Positions 6,716 through 12,232 of a DNA stretch of 19,365 nt are shown here, piece by piece. The stretch's first letter is position 1. Each line of letters starts with the position of its first letter. The stretch covers positions 1 to 19,365 of the forward strand of contig NZ_DASZGI010000360.1 in the NCBI RefSeq assembly GCF_035938995.1, in the 5' to 3' direction. The DNA comes from DASZGI01 sp035938995. Lineage in GTDB: Bacteria; Actinomycetota; Actinomycetes; Streptomycetales; Catenulisporaceae. Under the pieces are notes generated by a model. That model made no database searches, was not told the origin of the DNA, and was given only the letters and a program-made list of their open reading frames with translations. The translations under genes were made by a program, and so were the position numbers.

Positions 6716-7450
6716 CTAGCGGGTGCGCCAGGTAGCCGGGCGCAGCGCCGCGGGGACACGTCGGACCGCGAGCGCCAGCGCGACGTCGCGGTACTGCTTG
6801 GCCCGGTGCAGTTGCGCGGCCAGATCGGTGCCGGTGACCCGGTGCCGGAACGGAATCTCGACCTCGCCGACCCGGAAGCCGGCGCGCAGCACGTCGACGG
6901 TCAGTCCGGTCTCGACGCCGAACCCGAAAGCCAGCGGCAGAGCCGCCTCGAACGCGGCGCGGGTCAGGCAGCGCTGGCCGGACAGCGGCTGGCGCGCCTC
7001 GAAGCCGACGGCCGAGCGAATCCCCTCCCGGGCCAAGCGCACCACGAAGCCGTGGCCGCCGCCCGGCTGCGGCGGCAGCGTCGCGATCGACATCCCCACC
7101 GCCCCCGAACGCACCGGTTCGGCCAGCGGCGCCGCCTCGGCCGCGGTGCCTTCCAGGTCGCCGTCGAGGAACAGCAGCATCCGCGGCGCGGCCCGGCCCT
7201 CCCGCGCCTCGATCGCGGCCACCGCCGCCGCGCCGCTCTCCATCGCGGCGCCCTTGCCGCGGTTGCGGCTGTGCCGGACCACGACCGCCCCGGCCGCCCG
7301 GGCGACCTGGGCAGTGGCATCCCGCGACCCGTCGTCCACCACGAGCACCAGGTCGACGCCGGGCACCTTCCCGGCCGCCTCGACCGTCGCGGCGATCCTG
7401 GCCTCCTCGTCGAACGCGGGGATCACCGCGGCGAGATCACTGGTTTCCAT
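6716..7450 (-). CDS. family 2 glycosyltransferase
   Basis: A 244-residue cytosolic GT-A fold enzyme. VIPAFDEE (9-16) and VVDDGSRDAT (37-46) are the nucleotide-sugar-binding elements, LDGDLEG carries the DxD-type metal site (Asp96 and Asp98), and PLSGQRCLTR (155-164) with FGVET (177-181) form the acceptor-side motifs. The family includes polyprenol-phosphate mannose/glucose synthases and glucosyl-3-phosphoglycerate synthases. Because the next gene, 11 bp downstream, is a polyprenol-phosphomannose-dependent GT-C enzyme, making its lipid-linked donor is an attractive but unproven role. ATG 7450 is preferred because AGGA lies nine bases upstream; the longer open frame would run through the operator-like elements. 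There are no transmembrane segments. Confidence 0.87.
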   Translation of the reverse strand: METSDLAAVIPAFDEEARIAATVEAAGKVPGVDLVLVVDDGSRDATAQVARAAGAVVVRHSRNRGKGAAMESGAAAVAAIEAREGRAAPRMLLFLDGDLEGTAAEAAPLAEPVRSGAVGMSIATLPPQPGGGHGFVVRLAREGIRSAVGFEARQPLSGQRCLTRAAFEAALPLAFGFGVETGLTVDVLRAGFRVGEVEIPFRHRVTGTDLAAQLHRAKQYRDVALALAVRRVPAALRPATWRTR

Positions 7451-7521
7451 GACCGGCCATCCTACGGGCCATGGTGAGCCGGGGATGGAAGGCTCCGGAG
7501 ACGAGGGCTTCGAGAGCCTCG

Positions 7522-7538
7522 AAACGACCTGTCGCCTT
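7522..7538. promoter_or_regulatory. degenerate operator copy C
   Basis: AAACGACCTGTCGCCTT matches copy A (AAACGACCGGTCGTCTT) at 15 of 17 positions in the same orientation. It lies 44 bp centre to centre from copy B, about four helical turns, and downstream of the predicted GT2 transcription start. Confidence 0.45.
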
Positions 7539-7560
7539 GAAAGCGACCGCCACGGAGCAG

Positions 7561-7566
7561 ACCCTA
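7561..7566 (-). promoter_or_regulatory. candidate -10 of the GT2/GT-C operon
   Basis: TAGGGT on the minus strand directly abuts operator copy B, so the operator would occupy the -35 to -10 spacer. The predicted leader is about 105 nt. The -35 is not recognisable. Confidence 0.35.
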
Positions 7567-7582
7567 AGACGACCGGTCGTTT
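7566..7582. promoter_or_regulatory. operator-like near-palindrome, copy B
   Basis: AAGACGACCGGTCGTTT is the exact reverse complement of copy A (4357-4373). The core ACGACCGGTCGT is at 7569-7580. It sits in the promoter region of the GT2/GT-C operon and upstream of the divergent secreted-protein gene. Confidence 0.6.
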
Positions 7583-7720
7583 CAGAGGACGTTTGTCACA
7601 GCCGACCGGCCTGCACGCGACGCGATCGGTACTCAGCGCCATATGGGTAACGAACCTGACCCGGACGAGTGAACGCGGCTACCGATGCAGTGCTTGATAG
7701 GGCTAACATTCGCTCCAGCA

Positions 7721-7747
7721 CTGATCCGGTGTTCGACATCCGATCAG
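7721..7747. promoter_or_regulatory. imperfect 27-bp dyad upstream of the secreted protein
   Basis: The outer arms CTGATC (7721-7726) and GATCAG (7742-7747) match perfectly, and the inner TGT/ACA arms (7730-7732 and 7736-7738) also match, giving 10 of 13 paired positions. It lies just downstream of a -10-like TAACAT (7704-7709) and 47 bp before the ATG. It may be an operator or a leader hairpin. Confidence 0.35.
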
Positions 7748-7794
7748 GGCATTGATCATTCGATTCCACCCCGCTGAAGGGGGTTCCGCCGTCC

Positions 7795-8388
7795 ATGCCG
7801 GAGAACGCCGGGCCCGTCCGCCCCATCGAGTCCAGCCGTCTGCGGCCCCATCATGTGCGCTCGGTGGCGCTGGCGGGGGCGGTGGTCGGGGTCGTGGTGC
7901 TGCCGATCGCGGCGGCCCAGGCCACGCCGTCGCAGAACCATGATGCGCTGTCCGGCGGGTCGTCCGTGTCCGCCGCGGCGGGCCAGTCCGCGGCGGGCGC
8001 GGAGTCGCCGTCGCCGGTGGCCCAGGCGGTCGCGTCCGAGTTCTGCGGTACCCCGACGAACACGAAGCGGTCCGACGGCAGCATCCGCACACAGGTCTGT
8101 GTGAACCAGAGCGGCGGGACGGTTCTGGCTCGGCTATACGTCTCGAACGGCACTAGCACGCCTCAAGTGGCGGCGCTGAACCTTACTCAGGTGAACGGCG
8201 ACGTGGTGCAGGTGCAGTGCGTCGTGGCGGCCGGGGACTCCTCGGCCCAGTGCGCGACCTCCCCGGTGCCGGTGGGCTCGGGCACTGGCGCGTTCGACGC
8301 GATCGCCGAGCTGGTCGGCCAGAACGCTCCGGTCTCGGCCGGGCTGATCCACGTGGAATCGGGACTGGTCGCCCCGCAGGCGCAGTGA
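7795..8388 (+). CDS. secreted protein of unknown function with four cysteines
   Basis: A 197-residue protein I do not recognise. Residues 15-43 form a Sec signal peptide: a basic n-region (RLRPHHVR), a hydrophobic core of about 20 residues, and an AQA site predicted to be cut before Thr44. A Ser/Ala/Gly-rich linker (about 44-75) leads into a compact domain with cysteines at 84, 102, 142 and 153, enough for two disulfides, spaced among alternating hydrophobic strands (VLARLYVSN, DVVQVQCVVAAG). No catalytic motif, cell-wall anchor or lipobox is visible. ATG 7795 follows AGGGGG at about 11 bases. It is divergent from the GT2/GT-C glycosyltransferase operon and upstream of a TetR gene on the same strand, so a cell-surface role is reasonable, and it could be a glycosylated substrate. 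That is speculation. Confidence 0.8.
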   Translation: MPENAGPVRPIESSRLRPHHVRSVALAGAVVGVVVLPIAAAQATPSQNHDALSGGSSVSAAAGQSAAGAESPSPVAQAVASEFCGTPTNTKRSDGSIRTQVCVNQSGGTVLARLYVSNGTSTPQVAALNLTQVNGDVVQVQCVVAAGDSSAQCATSPVPVGSGTGAFDAIAELVGQNAPVSAGLIHVESGLVAPQAQ

Positions 8389-8421
8389 CCGCTTCGGCCG
8401 CCGCGGCCTAAGCACGGCGCA

Positions 8422-8436
8422 GGTCCGGTGCGGACC
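8422..8436 (+). terminator. candidate terminator after the secreted protein
   Basis: GGTCCG-GTG-CGGACC is a perfect 6-bp stem with a 3-base loop followed by CTTTC, 33 bp after the stop codon. It is short but appropriately placed. Confidence 0.45.
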
Positions 8437-8529
8437 CTTTCGGGCCGTCCGGGACTGGTCGAGCCGAGCGCCACGACCGTCGTACCGCCCAGCCGCCAGG
8501 CCTCGGATCCTTCCTGGCCGCGCCGGGGT

Positions 8530-8553
8530 TACTGTTCGGTAGCTTTTTACGTA
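8530..8553. promoter_or_regulatory. putative autoregulatory dyads in front of the TetR gene
   Basis: TACTGTTCGGTA (8530-8541) is an imperfect dyad with TAC/GTA ends (8 of 12 positions symmetric), followed by the perfect hexamer palindrome TACGTA (8548-8553), only 11 bp before the start codon. TetR-family genes are usually autorepressed from such positions, so this is the best local operator candidate. It differs from the ACGACCGGTCGT elements. Confidence 0.35.
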
Positions 8554-8564
8554 GGCTGGCGGCA

Positions 8565-9257
8565 ATGACGACTACACCTCCGCTGCCCACAGCCAGCGGC
8601 GGCCGGGCCAGACCGCTGCGACTCAGCGAGCGGCAGATCCTCGACGCCGCTCGCGCCTGCGTGCTCGCCGCCGGGGTCCACGACACGACGCTCAACGACG
8701 TCGCCCGGCGTGCGGGGGTCAGCCGGATGACGCTCTACCGGCGATATTCCGACATCGGCTCGCTGATCAGCGAGGTGCTCGGACACGAGTTCGCACGCAT
8801 CCTGCGGGAGAACACCGAGACTCCGCCGCTCGCTTCGCCCGACACCAGGACGGCCCGGCGCAAGCTCGTCGAGACGGTGCTGGCGGTGGTCCGGGCATTC
8901 CACGCGGACCCGCTGATGCGCCAGGTCCTGGACGTCGAGCCGGAAATCCTGATGCCGTATCTCATCAACCGCTTCGGCTCGACCCAGCAGATCGCGGTGA
9001 ACCTGTTGGCGAACCGGCTCGACGCGGGCTACCGGGACGGCTCGATCAAGAAGGGTTCCATCGCGGTGCAGGCCCACTCGATCGTGCTCACCGCGCAGGC
9101 CTTCATCATCTCCGCGGCGGCGACGGGCCCGATCCCGGTCACCCGCCTGCTCGACGAGCTGGGCGCGATGTTGGACGCATATCTCGCCCCCGACGCCAAT
9201 GGGCAGCAGCGGGCCGAGGCAATCGGCACGAACCCCGGTGGTGGGTACACGTACTAG
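8565..9257 (+). CDS. TetR/AcrR family transcriptional regulator
   Basis: A 230-residue repressor-type regulator. The N-terminal DNA-binding domain follows a 20-residue tail: helix 1 around RQILDAARACVLAAG (23-37) and the helix-turn-helix TTLNDVARRAGVSRMTLYRRY (41-61), a clear TetR_N signature. The C-terminal region (about 75-205) is the helical ligand and dimerisation domain; the ligand cannot be read from sequence. Length is normal. ATG 8565 has only a weak GGCGGC upstream. The gene is convergent with the ATPase gene, 28 bp away. Likely targets are its own promoter (dyads at 8530-8553) and possibly the shared operators at 4357, 7522 and 7566; neither is proven. Confidence 0.93.
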   Translation: MTTTPPLPTASGGRARPLRLSERQILDAARACVLAAGVHDTTLNDVARRAGVSRMTLYRRYSDIGSLISEVLGHEFARILRENTETPPLASPDTRTARRKLVETVLAVVRAFHADPLMRQVLDVEPEILMPYLINRFGSTQQIAVNLLANRLDAGYRDGSIKKGSIAVQAHSIVLTAQAFIISAAATGPIPVTRLLDELGAMLDAYLAPDANGQQRAEAIGTNPGGGYTY

Positions 9258-9285
9258 CGGGTCGCCCCCATTGCGGCGCGGTCGT

Positions 9286-9918
9286 TCAGCGCTGCGGATA
9301 AGGCGGCAGAAGATGGATGACCGCCCCGGCGGGCTTGTCCGCCGATACCTTCGGCTCGCGCGGTGACCTGTTCTCCACCTCCGCGGCCGGTTCTGCTCCC
9401 GGCGGAGGCGGTGCGGACGGCAACGCGGTCACGGTTCCGGCGGCGCTGCCGGCGCCGCTACCCCCGGCTCTCAGCCTGCGCCCGGCGTGCCTCGCCCGTA
9501 CCGCGAGTTCGGCCCAGACGGTGTATTCGTCACCGCCCTCCTCCCGCTGCGACCCCCAGCGGTCCGCGAGCCGGTCGACGATCTCCAGGCCCCGCCCGGC
9601 ATGCGCCGACACCGACATCGAGTACGGTTTCGTCGACGGCCGGGTAGTCCCGCCGCCGTCTGTCACCTCGATCCGCAGCAAGCCCTCGCCGGTCAGTTCC
9701 CACGCTATCCGGATCAGCCCGGAGTCCAGCGCCCTGGCGTGCCGGAGCGAGTTGGTGACGAACTCGGACAGGATCAACACGGCGTCGTCCACCAGCGAGC
9801 CGAGCACGTCCCGCTCGTACAGCGCGGCGGCCAGCTGCGACCTGGCCTGGCGGACACTTGTCGAAGAGTGCGGCAGGAAACCGGTGTACGAGGCGGGCGA
9901 CACTCGTGCAACTGGCAT
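9286..9918 (-). CDS. anti-sigma-factor-type ATP-binding protein (HATPase_c_2)
   Basis: A 210-residue protein with a histidine-kinase-like GHKL ATPase domain of the RsbW/SpoIIAB type, without a receiver or dimerisation domain. The N box is LSEFVTNSLRHA (Glu52, Asn56, His60), the G1 box VTDGGG (86-90 region, Asp87) and the G2 box HAGRGLEIVDRLADRWG (106-122). Proteins of this group in streptomycetes phosphorylate anti-anti-sigma factors or bind sigma factors; no partner is encoded here. From about residue 145 the tail is Gly/Pro/Ala-rich and probably disordered. ATG 9918 is preferred over the longer open frame because GGGGGTG precedes it at close spacing and the domain begins soon after. The upstream extension would cross a stretch with no conserved sequence. 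Confidence 0.87.
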   Translation of the reverse strand: MPVARVSPASYTGFLPHSSTSVRQARSQLAAALYERDVLGSLVDDAVLILSEFVTNSLRHARALDSGLIRIAWELTGEGLLRIEVTDGGGTTRPSTKPYSMSVSAHAGRGLEIVDRLADRWGSQREEGGDEYTVWAELAVRARHAGRRLRAGGSGAGSAAGTVTALPSAPPPPGAEPAAEVENRSPREPKVSADKPAGAVIHLLPPYPQR

Positions 9919-10010
9919 GATCACCCCCACCGACCCCTCTCGCGGATCTTCCCCGGCCGGCCCCTTCGCCACGGCCGCGCACAATGGGATCGATGCCCAA
10001 GGGGAGCAGG

Positions 10011-10097
10011 ATGGAAACTGGCAGTCTGCGCTTCGCAACAGCGCTTTTTCGGCACGCTCCGGACGAATGCGCCCCGGCTCGCGACAGCTTCCCCTGA
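10011..10097 (+). CDS. possible small ORF, 28 residues
   Basis: ATG 10011 is preceded by GGGGAG (10000-10005) at ideal spacing and opens a 28-residue frame starting METGSLRFATALFRHAPDEC and ending at TGA 10095-10097. It is divergent from the ATPase gene. Similarity to a known family is not apparent; small DUF397-type genes often neighbour such ATPases, but this peptide shows no match that I can see. It could equally be chance. Confidence 0.2.
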   Translation: METGSLRFATALFRHAPDECAPARDSFP

Positions 10098-10194
10098 AGC
10101 ACCCCGAAACCACCCTGGCCACCTGGTGTTTTTCCGACGCGGGGTGGGGAGGGCGCGTCGCGGGGGCCTTTACCTAGATTTGAGGCTCGCTCAG

Positions 10195-10250
10195 CCAAGG
10201 GCCTTGGACCGCGGTCCGGAGCGCACGCCGGAGTGTACCCAGGCGGGTAC
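10195..10250 (-). terminator. palindrome cluster downstream of GDPD
   Basis: Three symmetric elements lie close together: GTACCC-AGGC-GGGTAC (10235-10250), GGACCGCGGTCC (10206-10217) and CCAAGG-G-CCTTGG (10195-10207, sharing two bases with the previous one). They are 39-94 bp beyond the GDPD stop codon on its strand, so termination is the simplest reading, but the two 12-13-bp palindromes could also be operators. Confidence 0.4.
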
Positions 10251-10288
10251 CTGTAGCGATCCTCTAGCGATTTCATGTATGCCGCGCT

Positions 10289-11086
10289 TTATGCGTCGAC
10301 CATCGCCCGCACTTCGCGCGGGTGGTTCGTGATGATCGCGTCCACGCCGAGCTTCAGGCACAGCTCGACGTCCGTAGGTTCATCAACCGTCCACACGTGC
10401 ACCCGGCGACCCGCCCTGTGGAGGCGATCCACGTACTCGGGGCGATCACGCAGGATCGCGATCGACGGTCCCCCGATCGGAGTACCCCGCGGCAGCTGCC
10501 CGTCGCGCAGCCGGTAGCCGATCGGCTCCATCAGGAAGACGACGTCCAGTGCGGGAGCCAGCTTGAGGATCCGGCGGATCGCCATCCGGGAGAAGCTCAT
10601 CACCCGCACCGGGGCCGGTCCGGCGACGCCCGGATGCGCCCAGCCGAACTCGTCCAGCAGTTCGACCAGCCGCCGCTCCACCAGGCCCGCGTACCGGGTG
10701 GGGTGCTTGACCTCGATGGCCAGTTCCACCGGTCGCGGCTGCTCGGCCGCCAGCTCCATCAGCCGGCGCAGGGTGAGCACCCCGCAGCGGTCCCGGTCGG
10801 GCTCCTCCGGCTCGGCGGCGGAGCCGTGCCAGGAGCCGAAATCAAGCTCCTCGAGCCGGGCCAGCTCGAGGCCGGAGACGAACCCGGTCCCGTTGGACAC
10901 CCGGTCGACCCGCCGGTCGTGCACGCACACCAGGTGGCCGTCGAGGGTCAGCCGCACGTCGCACTCCAGCGCGTCCGCACCGGCCTCGATGGCCTTGCGG
11001 TAGGCGGCGAGGGTGTGCTCGGGCGCCTCGCTCGACGCGCCCCGGTGCGCGACCACCTGGGGCCGCGGCCGGCTGTCGTTGTCCAC
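10289..11086 (-). CDS. glycerophosphodiester phosphodiesterase
   Basis: A 265-residue GDPD-family TIM-barrel enzyme that hydrolyses glycerophosphodiesters to sn-glycerol-3-phosphate and an alcohol. VVAHRGAS (residues 11-18) with EAPEHT (20-25) carries catalytic His14; ECDV (41-44) gives the metal ligands Glu41 and Asp43; VHD (55-57) gives catalytic His56; IEVKHP is the later conserved glutamate motif; and HVWTVDEPTD near the C-terminus is typical. There is no signal peptide, so it acts inside the cell, probably in phospholipid turnover. The start is taken as GTG 11086 because GGGAG precedes it at nine bases and the conserved barrel begins immediately. GTG 11182 would add 32 unconserved residues. 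It is divergent from the YbjQ-like gene. Confidence 0.93.
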   Translation of the reverse strand: MDNDSRPRPQVVAHRGASSEAPEHTLAAYRKAIEAGADALECDVRLTLDGHLVCVHDRRVDRVSNGTGFVSGLELARLEELDFGSWHGSAAEPEEPDRDRCGVLTLRRLMELAAEQPRPVELAIEVKHPTRYAGLVERRLVELLDEFGWAHPGVAGPAPVRVMSFSRMAIRRILKLAPALDVVFLMEPIGYRLRDGQLPRGTPIGGPSIAILRDRPEYVDRLHRAGRRVHVWTVDEPTDVELCLKLGVDAIITNHPREVRAMVDA

Positions 11087-11197
11087 GTCCGCATTCTCCC
11101 AGGAACCGTCTCGACGACTGGTGGGCGACATCGGACGGCGGTAGGAAGTACCGGTGAACAGATTCCGACTCCGACGCACCACCCCGAGGAGACATCG

Positions 11198-11569
11198 ATG
11201 AGCGACGCTTCCGGCTGGACCGGTCCGCAGTTCCTGGTGACCACCACGAACGATGTGCCCGGTTACCGGGTCGAGCAGGTATTCGGTGAGGTGTTCGGGC
11301 TGACCGTGCGCTCGCGCAACGTGTTCAGCCAGATGGGCGCCGGGCTCAAGTCGATGTTCGGCGGCGAGCTGAAGGGCATGACCAAGGTGCTCGTGGACAG
11401 CCGCAACGAGGTCATGGGGCGGATGATCACGGAAGCCCAGGCACGCGGCGCCAACGCGGTCATCGCGATGCGGTTCGATACCTCGGAGATGGGCGACGTC
11501 TGGACCGAGATCTGCGCTTACGGCACCGCGGTCCGGGTCGTGCCGACGGGTGCGCCGGGCCAGGCTTAG
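11198..11569 (+). CDS. YbjQ/UPF0145 family protein
   Basis: A 123-residue cytosolic protein of the YbjQ (UPF0145, putative heavy-metal-binding) family. The family pattern is visible in FLVTTTNDVPGYRVEQVFGEVFGLTVRSRN, the LKGMTKVLVDSRNEVMGRM segment and the GANAVIAMRFDTSEMG motif (85-99), ending in an EICAYGTAVRV strand. E. coli YbjQ forms a pentameric barrel; the function is not established, so the metal-binding label is only a family name. ATG 11198 is certain: GAGGAG lies six bases upstream. A GC-rich imperfect hairpin follows the stop. Confidence 0.93.
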   Translation: MSDASGWTGPQFLVTTTNDVPGYRVEQVFGEVFGLTVRSRNVFSQMGAGLKSMFGGELKGMTKVLVDSRNEVMGRMITEAQARGANAVIAMRFDTSEMGDVWTEICAYGTAVRVVPTGAPGQA

Positions 11570-11583
11570 CGGGAGCGCCGCAT

Positions 11584-11627
11584 CCGGCCCGCCTGCGCTG
11601 AGCGACCGGCGCAGTGCAGGCGGCCGG
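11584..11627. terminator. imperfect hairpin between the convergent YbjQ-like and tRNA-Ser genes
   Basis: CCGGCCCGCCTGC (11584-11596) pairs with GCAGGCGGCCGG (11616-11627) with one bulged C, and the inside can extend by TGCG/CGCA pairing. It begins 14 bp after the YbjQ-like stop and just beyond the 3' end of the tRNA on the other strand, so it may terminate both. Confidence 0.5.
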
Positions 11628-11632
11628 GTCGG

Positions 11633-11717
11633 CGGAGGGCGTGGGATTCGAACCCACGATGACTCTCGTCATGCCGCTTTTCAAGAGCGGTGCCCTAGGC
11701 CACTAGGCGAGCCCTCC
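11633..11717 (-). tRNA. tRNA-Ser (anticodon UGA)
   Basis: An 85-nt class II tRNA on the minus strand. The acceptor GGAGGGC pairs with GCCCTCC; the D stem is GCCT/GGGC; the anticodon stem CCGCT/AGCGG encloses loop CTTGAAA, giving anticodon TGA (plus-strand 11681-11683). A long variable arm (ATGAC-GAGA-GTCAT) is diagnostic for serine, and the T arm is GTGGG-TTCGAAT-CCCAC. The discriminator is G, as expected for tRNA-Ser. CCA is not encoded. It reads UCA and other UCN codons. Confidence 0.97.
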
Positions 11718-11760
11718 TGGCAGGCGCCAGTGTCTCACGACCCAGCAGACGGCGGGCAAC

Positions 11761-12057
11761 TTACTTCGCAGCGCCCGCACACAGCACGAACGAAGCCTCG
11801 CCCTTCGGGTACTCCACGAAGGCCTGGGTGGTGCCGGAGACGCCGTCGCACCGGTTCGAGTCGTCGCCGGTGAACTTCGCCAGCACTTTGAGCGCGCCGG
11901 GGGCGCCGCAGGCGACGTGGACGAGTTCGCCGGACTTCGGGGTCGCCACGCAATCCCCGACCGCCGCGTAGTGCTGCTTGCCCTGGTTCACCCAGAACAG
12001 GTAGCCGATCACCACGAGGGCTCCGGCCACGATCCCCCACACCACCTTGCGCGACAT
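11761..12057 (-). CDS. LppU/SCO3897-like membrane-anchored small protein
   Basis: A 98-residue protein with a single N-terminal membrane segment (about 5-22) and an extracytoplasmic domain with four cysteines (36, 50, 70, 93). The GDCV...ACGAPGALKVLAK...CDG...FVEYPKGEASFVLC pattern resembles the LppU/SCO3897 family, of unknown function. There is no lipobox cysteine near the membrane segment, so it is probably a transmembrane protein rather than a lipoprotein. The start is ATG 12057; the ribosome binding site is poor, and an upstream in-frame ATG (12126) would cover a set of GGGACT repeats. Position next to ino1 and padR matches the Streptomyces order as I recall it. Function unknown. Confidence 0.8.
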   Translation of the reverse strand: MSRKVVWGIVAGALVVIGYLFWVNQGKQHYAAVGDCVATPKSGELVHVACGAPGALKVLAKFTGDDSNRCDGVSGTTQAFVEYPKGEASFVLCAGAAK

Positions 12058-12090
12058 TGGGTTGAGCTTACACAGACGGCGCAGTATGCC

Positions 12091-12120
12091 GGGAGTCCCA
12101 GGGACTCGCTGGGACTGCCT
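12091..12120. repeat. GGGACT inverted and direct repeats
   Basis: GAGTCCC-A-GGGACTC (12093-12107) is a perfect inverted repeat, and AGTCCCA (12094-12100) can also pair with TGGGACT (12110-12116). The cluster lies 34-63 bp upstream of the LppU-like gene on its strand, a promoter-proximal place. Confidence 0.5.
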
Positions 12121-12130
12121 GGACACGGCT

Positions 12131-12161
12131 GCGGGACGGCCTGAAGCACTGGCCGTCCCGC
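12131..12161 (-). terminator. third hairpin downstream of ino1
   Basis: A perfect 11-bp stem, GCGGGACGGCC (12131-12141) with GGCCGTCCCGC (12151-12161), encloses a 9-base loop. It is the farthest of three hairpins beyond the ino1 stop. Confidence 0.6.
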
Positions 12162-12168
12162 CGGGCCG

Positions 12169-12185
12169 CGGGGCGTGGCGCCCCG
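12169..12185 (-). terminator. second hairpin downstream of ino1
   Basis: CGGGGCG-TGG-CGCCCCG is a perfect 7-bp stem with a 3-base loop, the middle of three consecutive hairpins. Confidence 0.5.
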
Positions 12186-12190
12186 GGTTC

Positions 12191-12212
12191 GCGCGCGGAG
12201 GTGTCCGCGCGC
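12191..12212 (-). terminator. first hairpin downstream of ino1
   Basis: GCGCGCGGA (12191-12199) pairs perfectly with TCCGCGCGC (12204-12212) around GGTG, starting 20 bp beyond the ino1 stop codon. Confidence 0.6.
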
Positions 12213-12232
12213 CTGTGCCGTTCAGACCGTGG

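Larger units (their letters stand above)
7451..7794. other. 344-bp divergent regulatory region between GT2 and the secreted protein
   Basis: No gene is supported. The region contains a degenerate operator copy (7522-7538), a -10-like TAGGGT for the GT2 gene (minus strand, 7561-7566), the exact operator copy (7566-7582), a -10-like TAACAT on the plus strand (7704-7709) and an imperfect 27-bp dyad (7721-7747). Confidence 0.6.
9919..10288. other. 370-bp intergenic region between GDPD and the ATPase gene
   Basis: The region holds a possible 28-codon plus-strand ORF (10011-10097) with a strong ribosome binding site, and a cluster of palindromes (10195-10250) that lies just beyond the GDPD stop. 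No recognised RNA family is seen. Confidence 0.5.

Noticed and set aside
7451..7642. Longer N-terminus for the GT2 protein
   Set aside because: It would cover the operator elements and encode a sequence unlike GT2 N-termini; the VIPAFDEE motif belongs within the first 15 residues.
8217..8411. 64-codon plus-strand frame inside the secreted-protein gene
   Set aside because: Out-of-frame shadow within a gene that has a clear signal peptide and good codon usage.
11087..11197. GGAAC near 11112 as an ECF sigma-factor -35
   Set aside because: No matching -10 of the right type at the right distance; the pentamer alone is too frequent.
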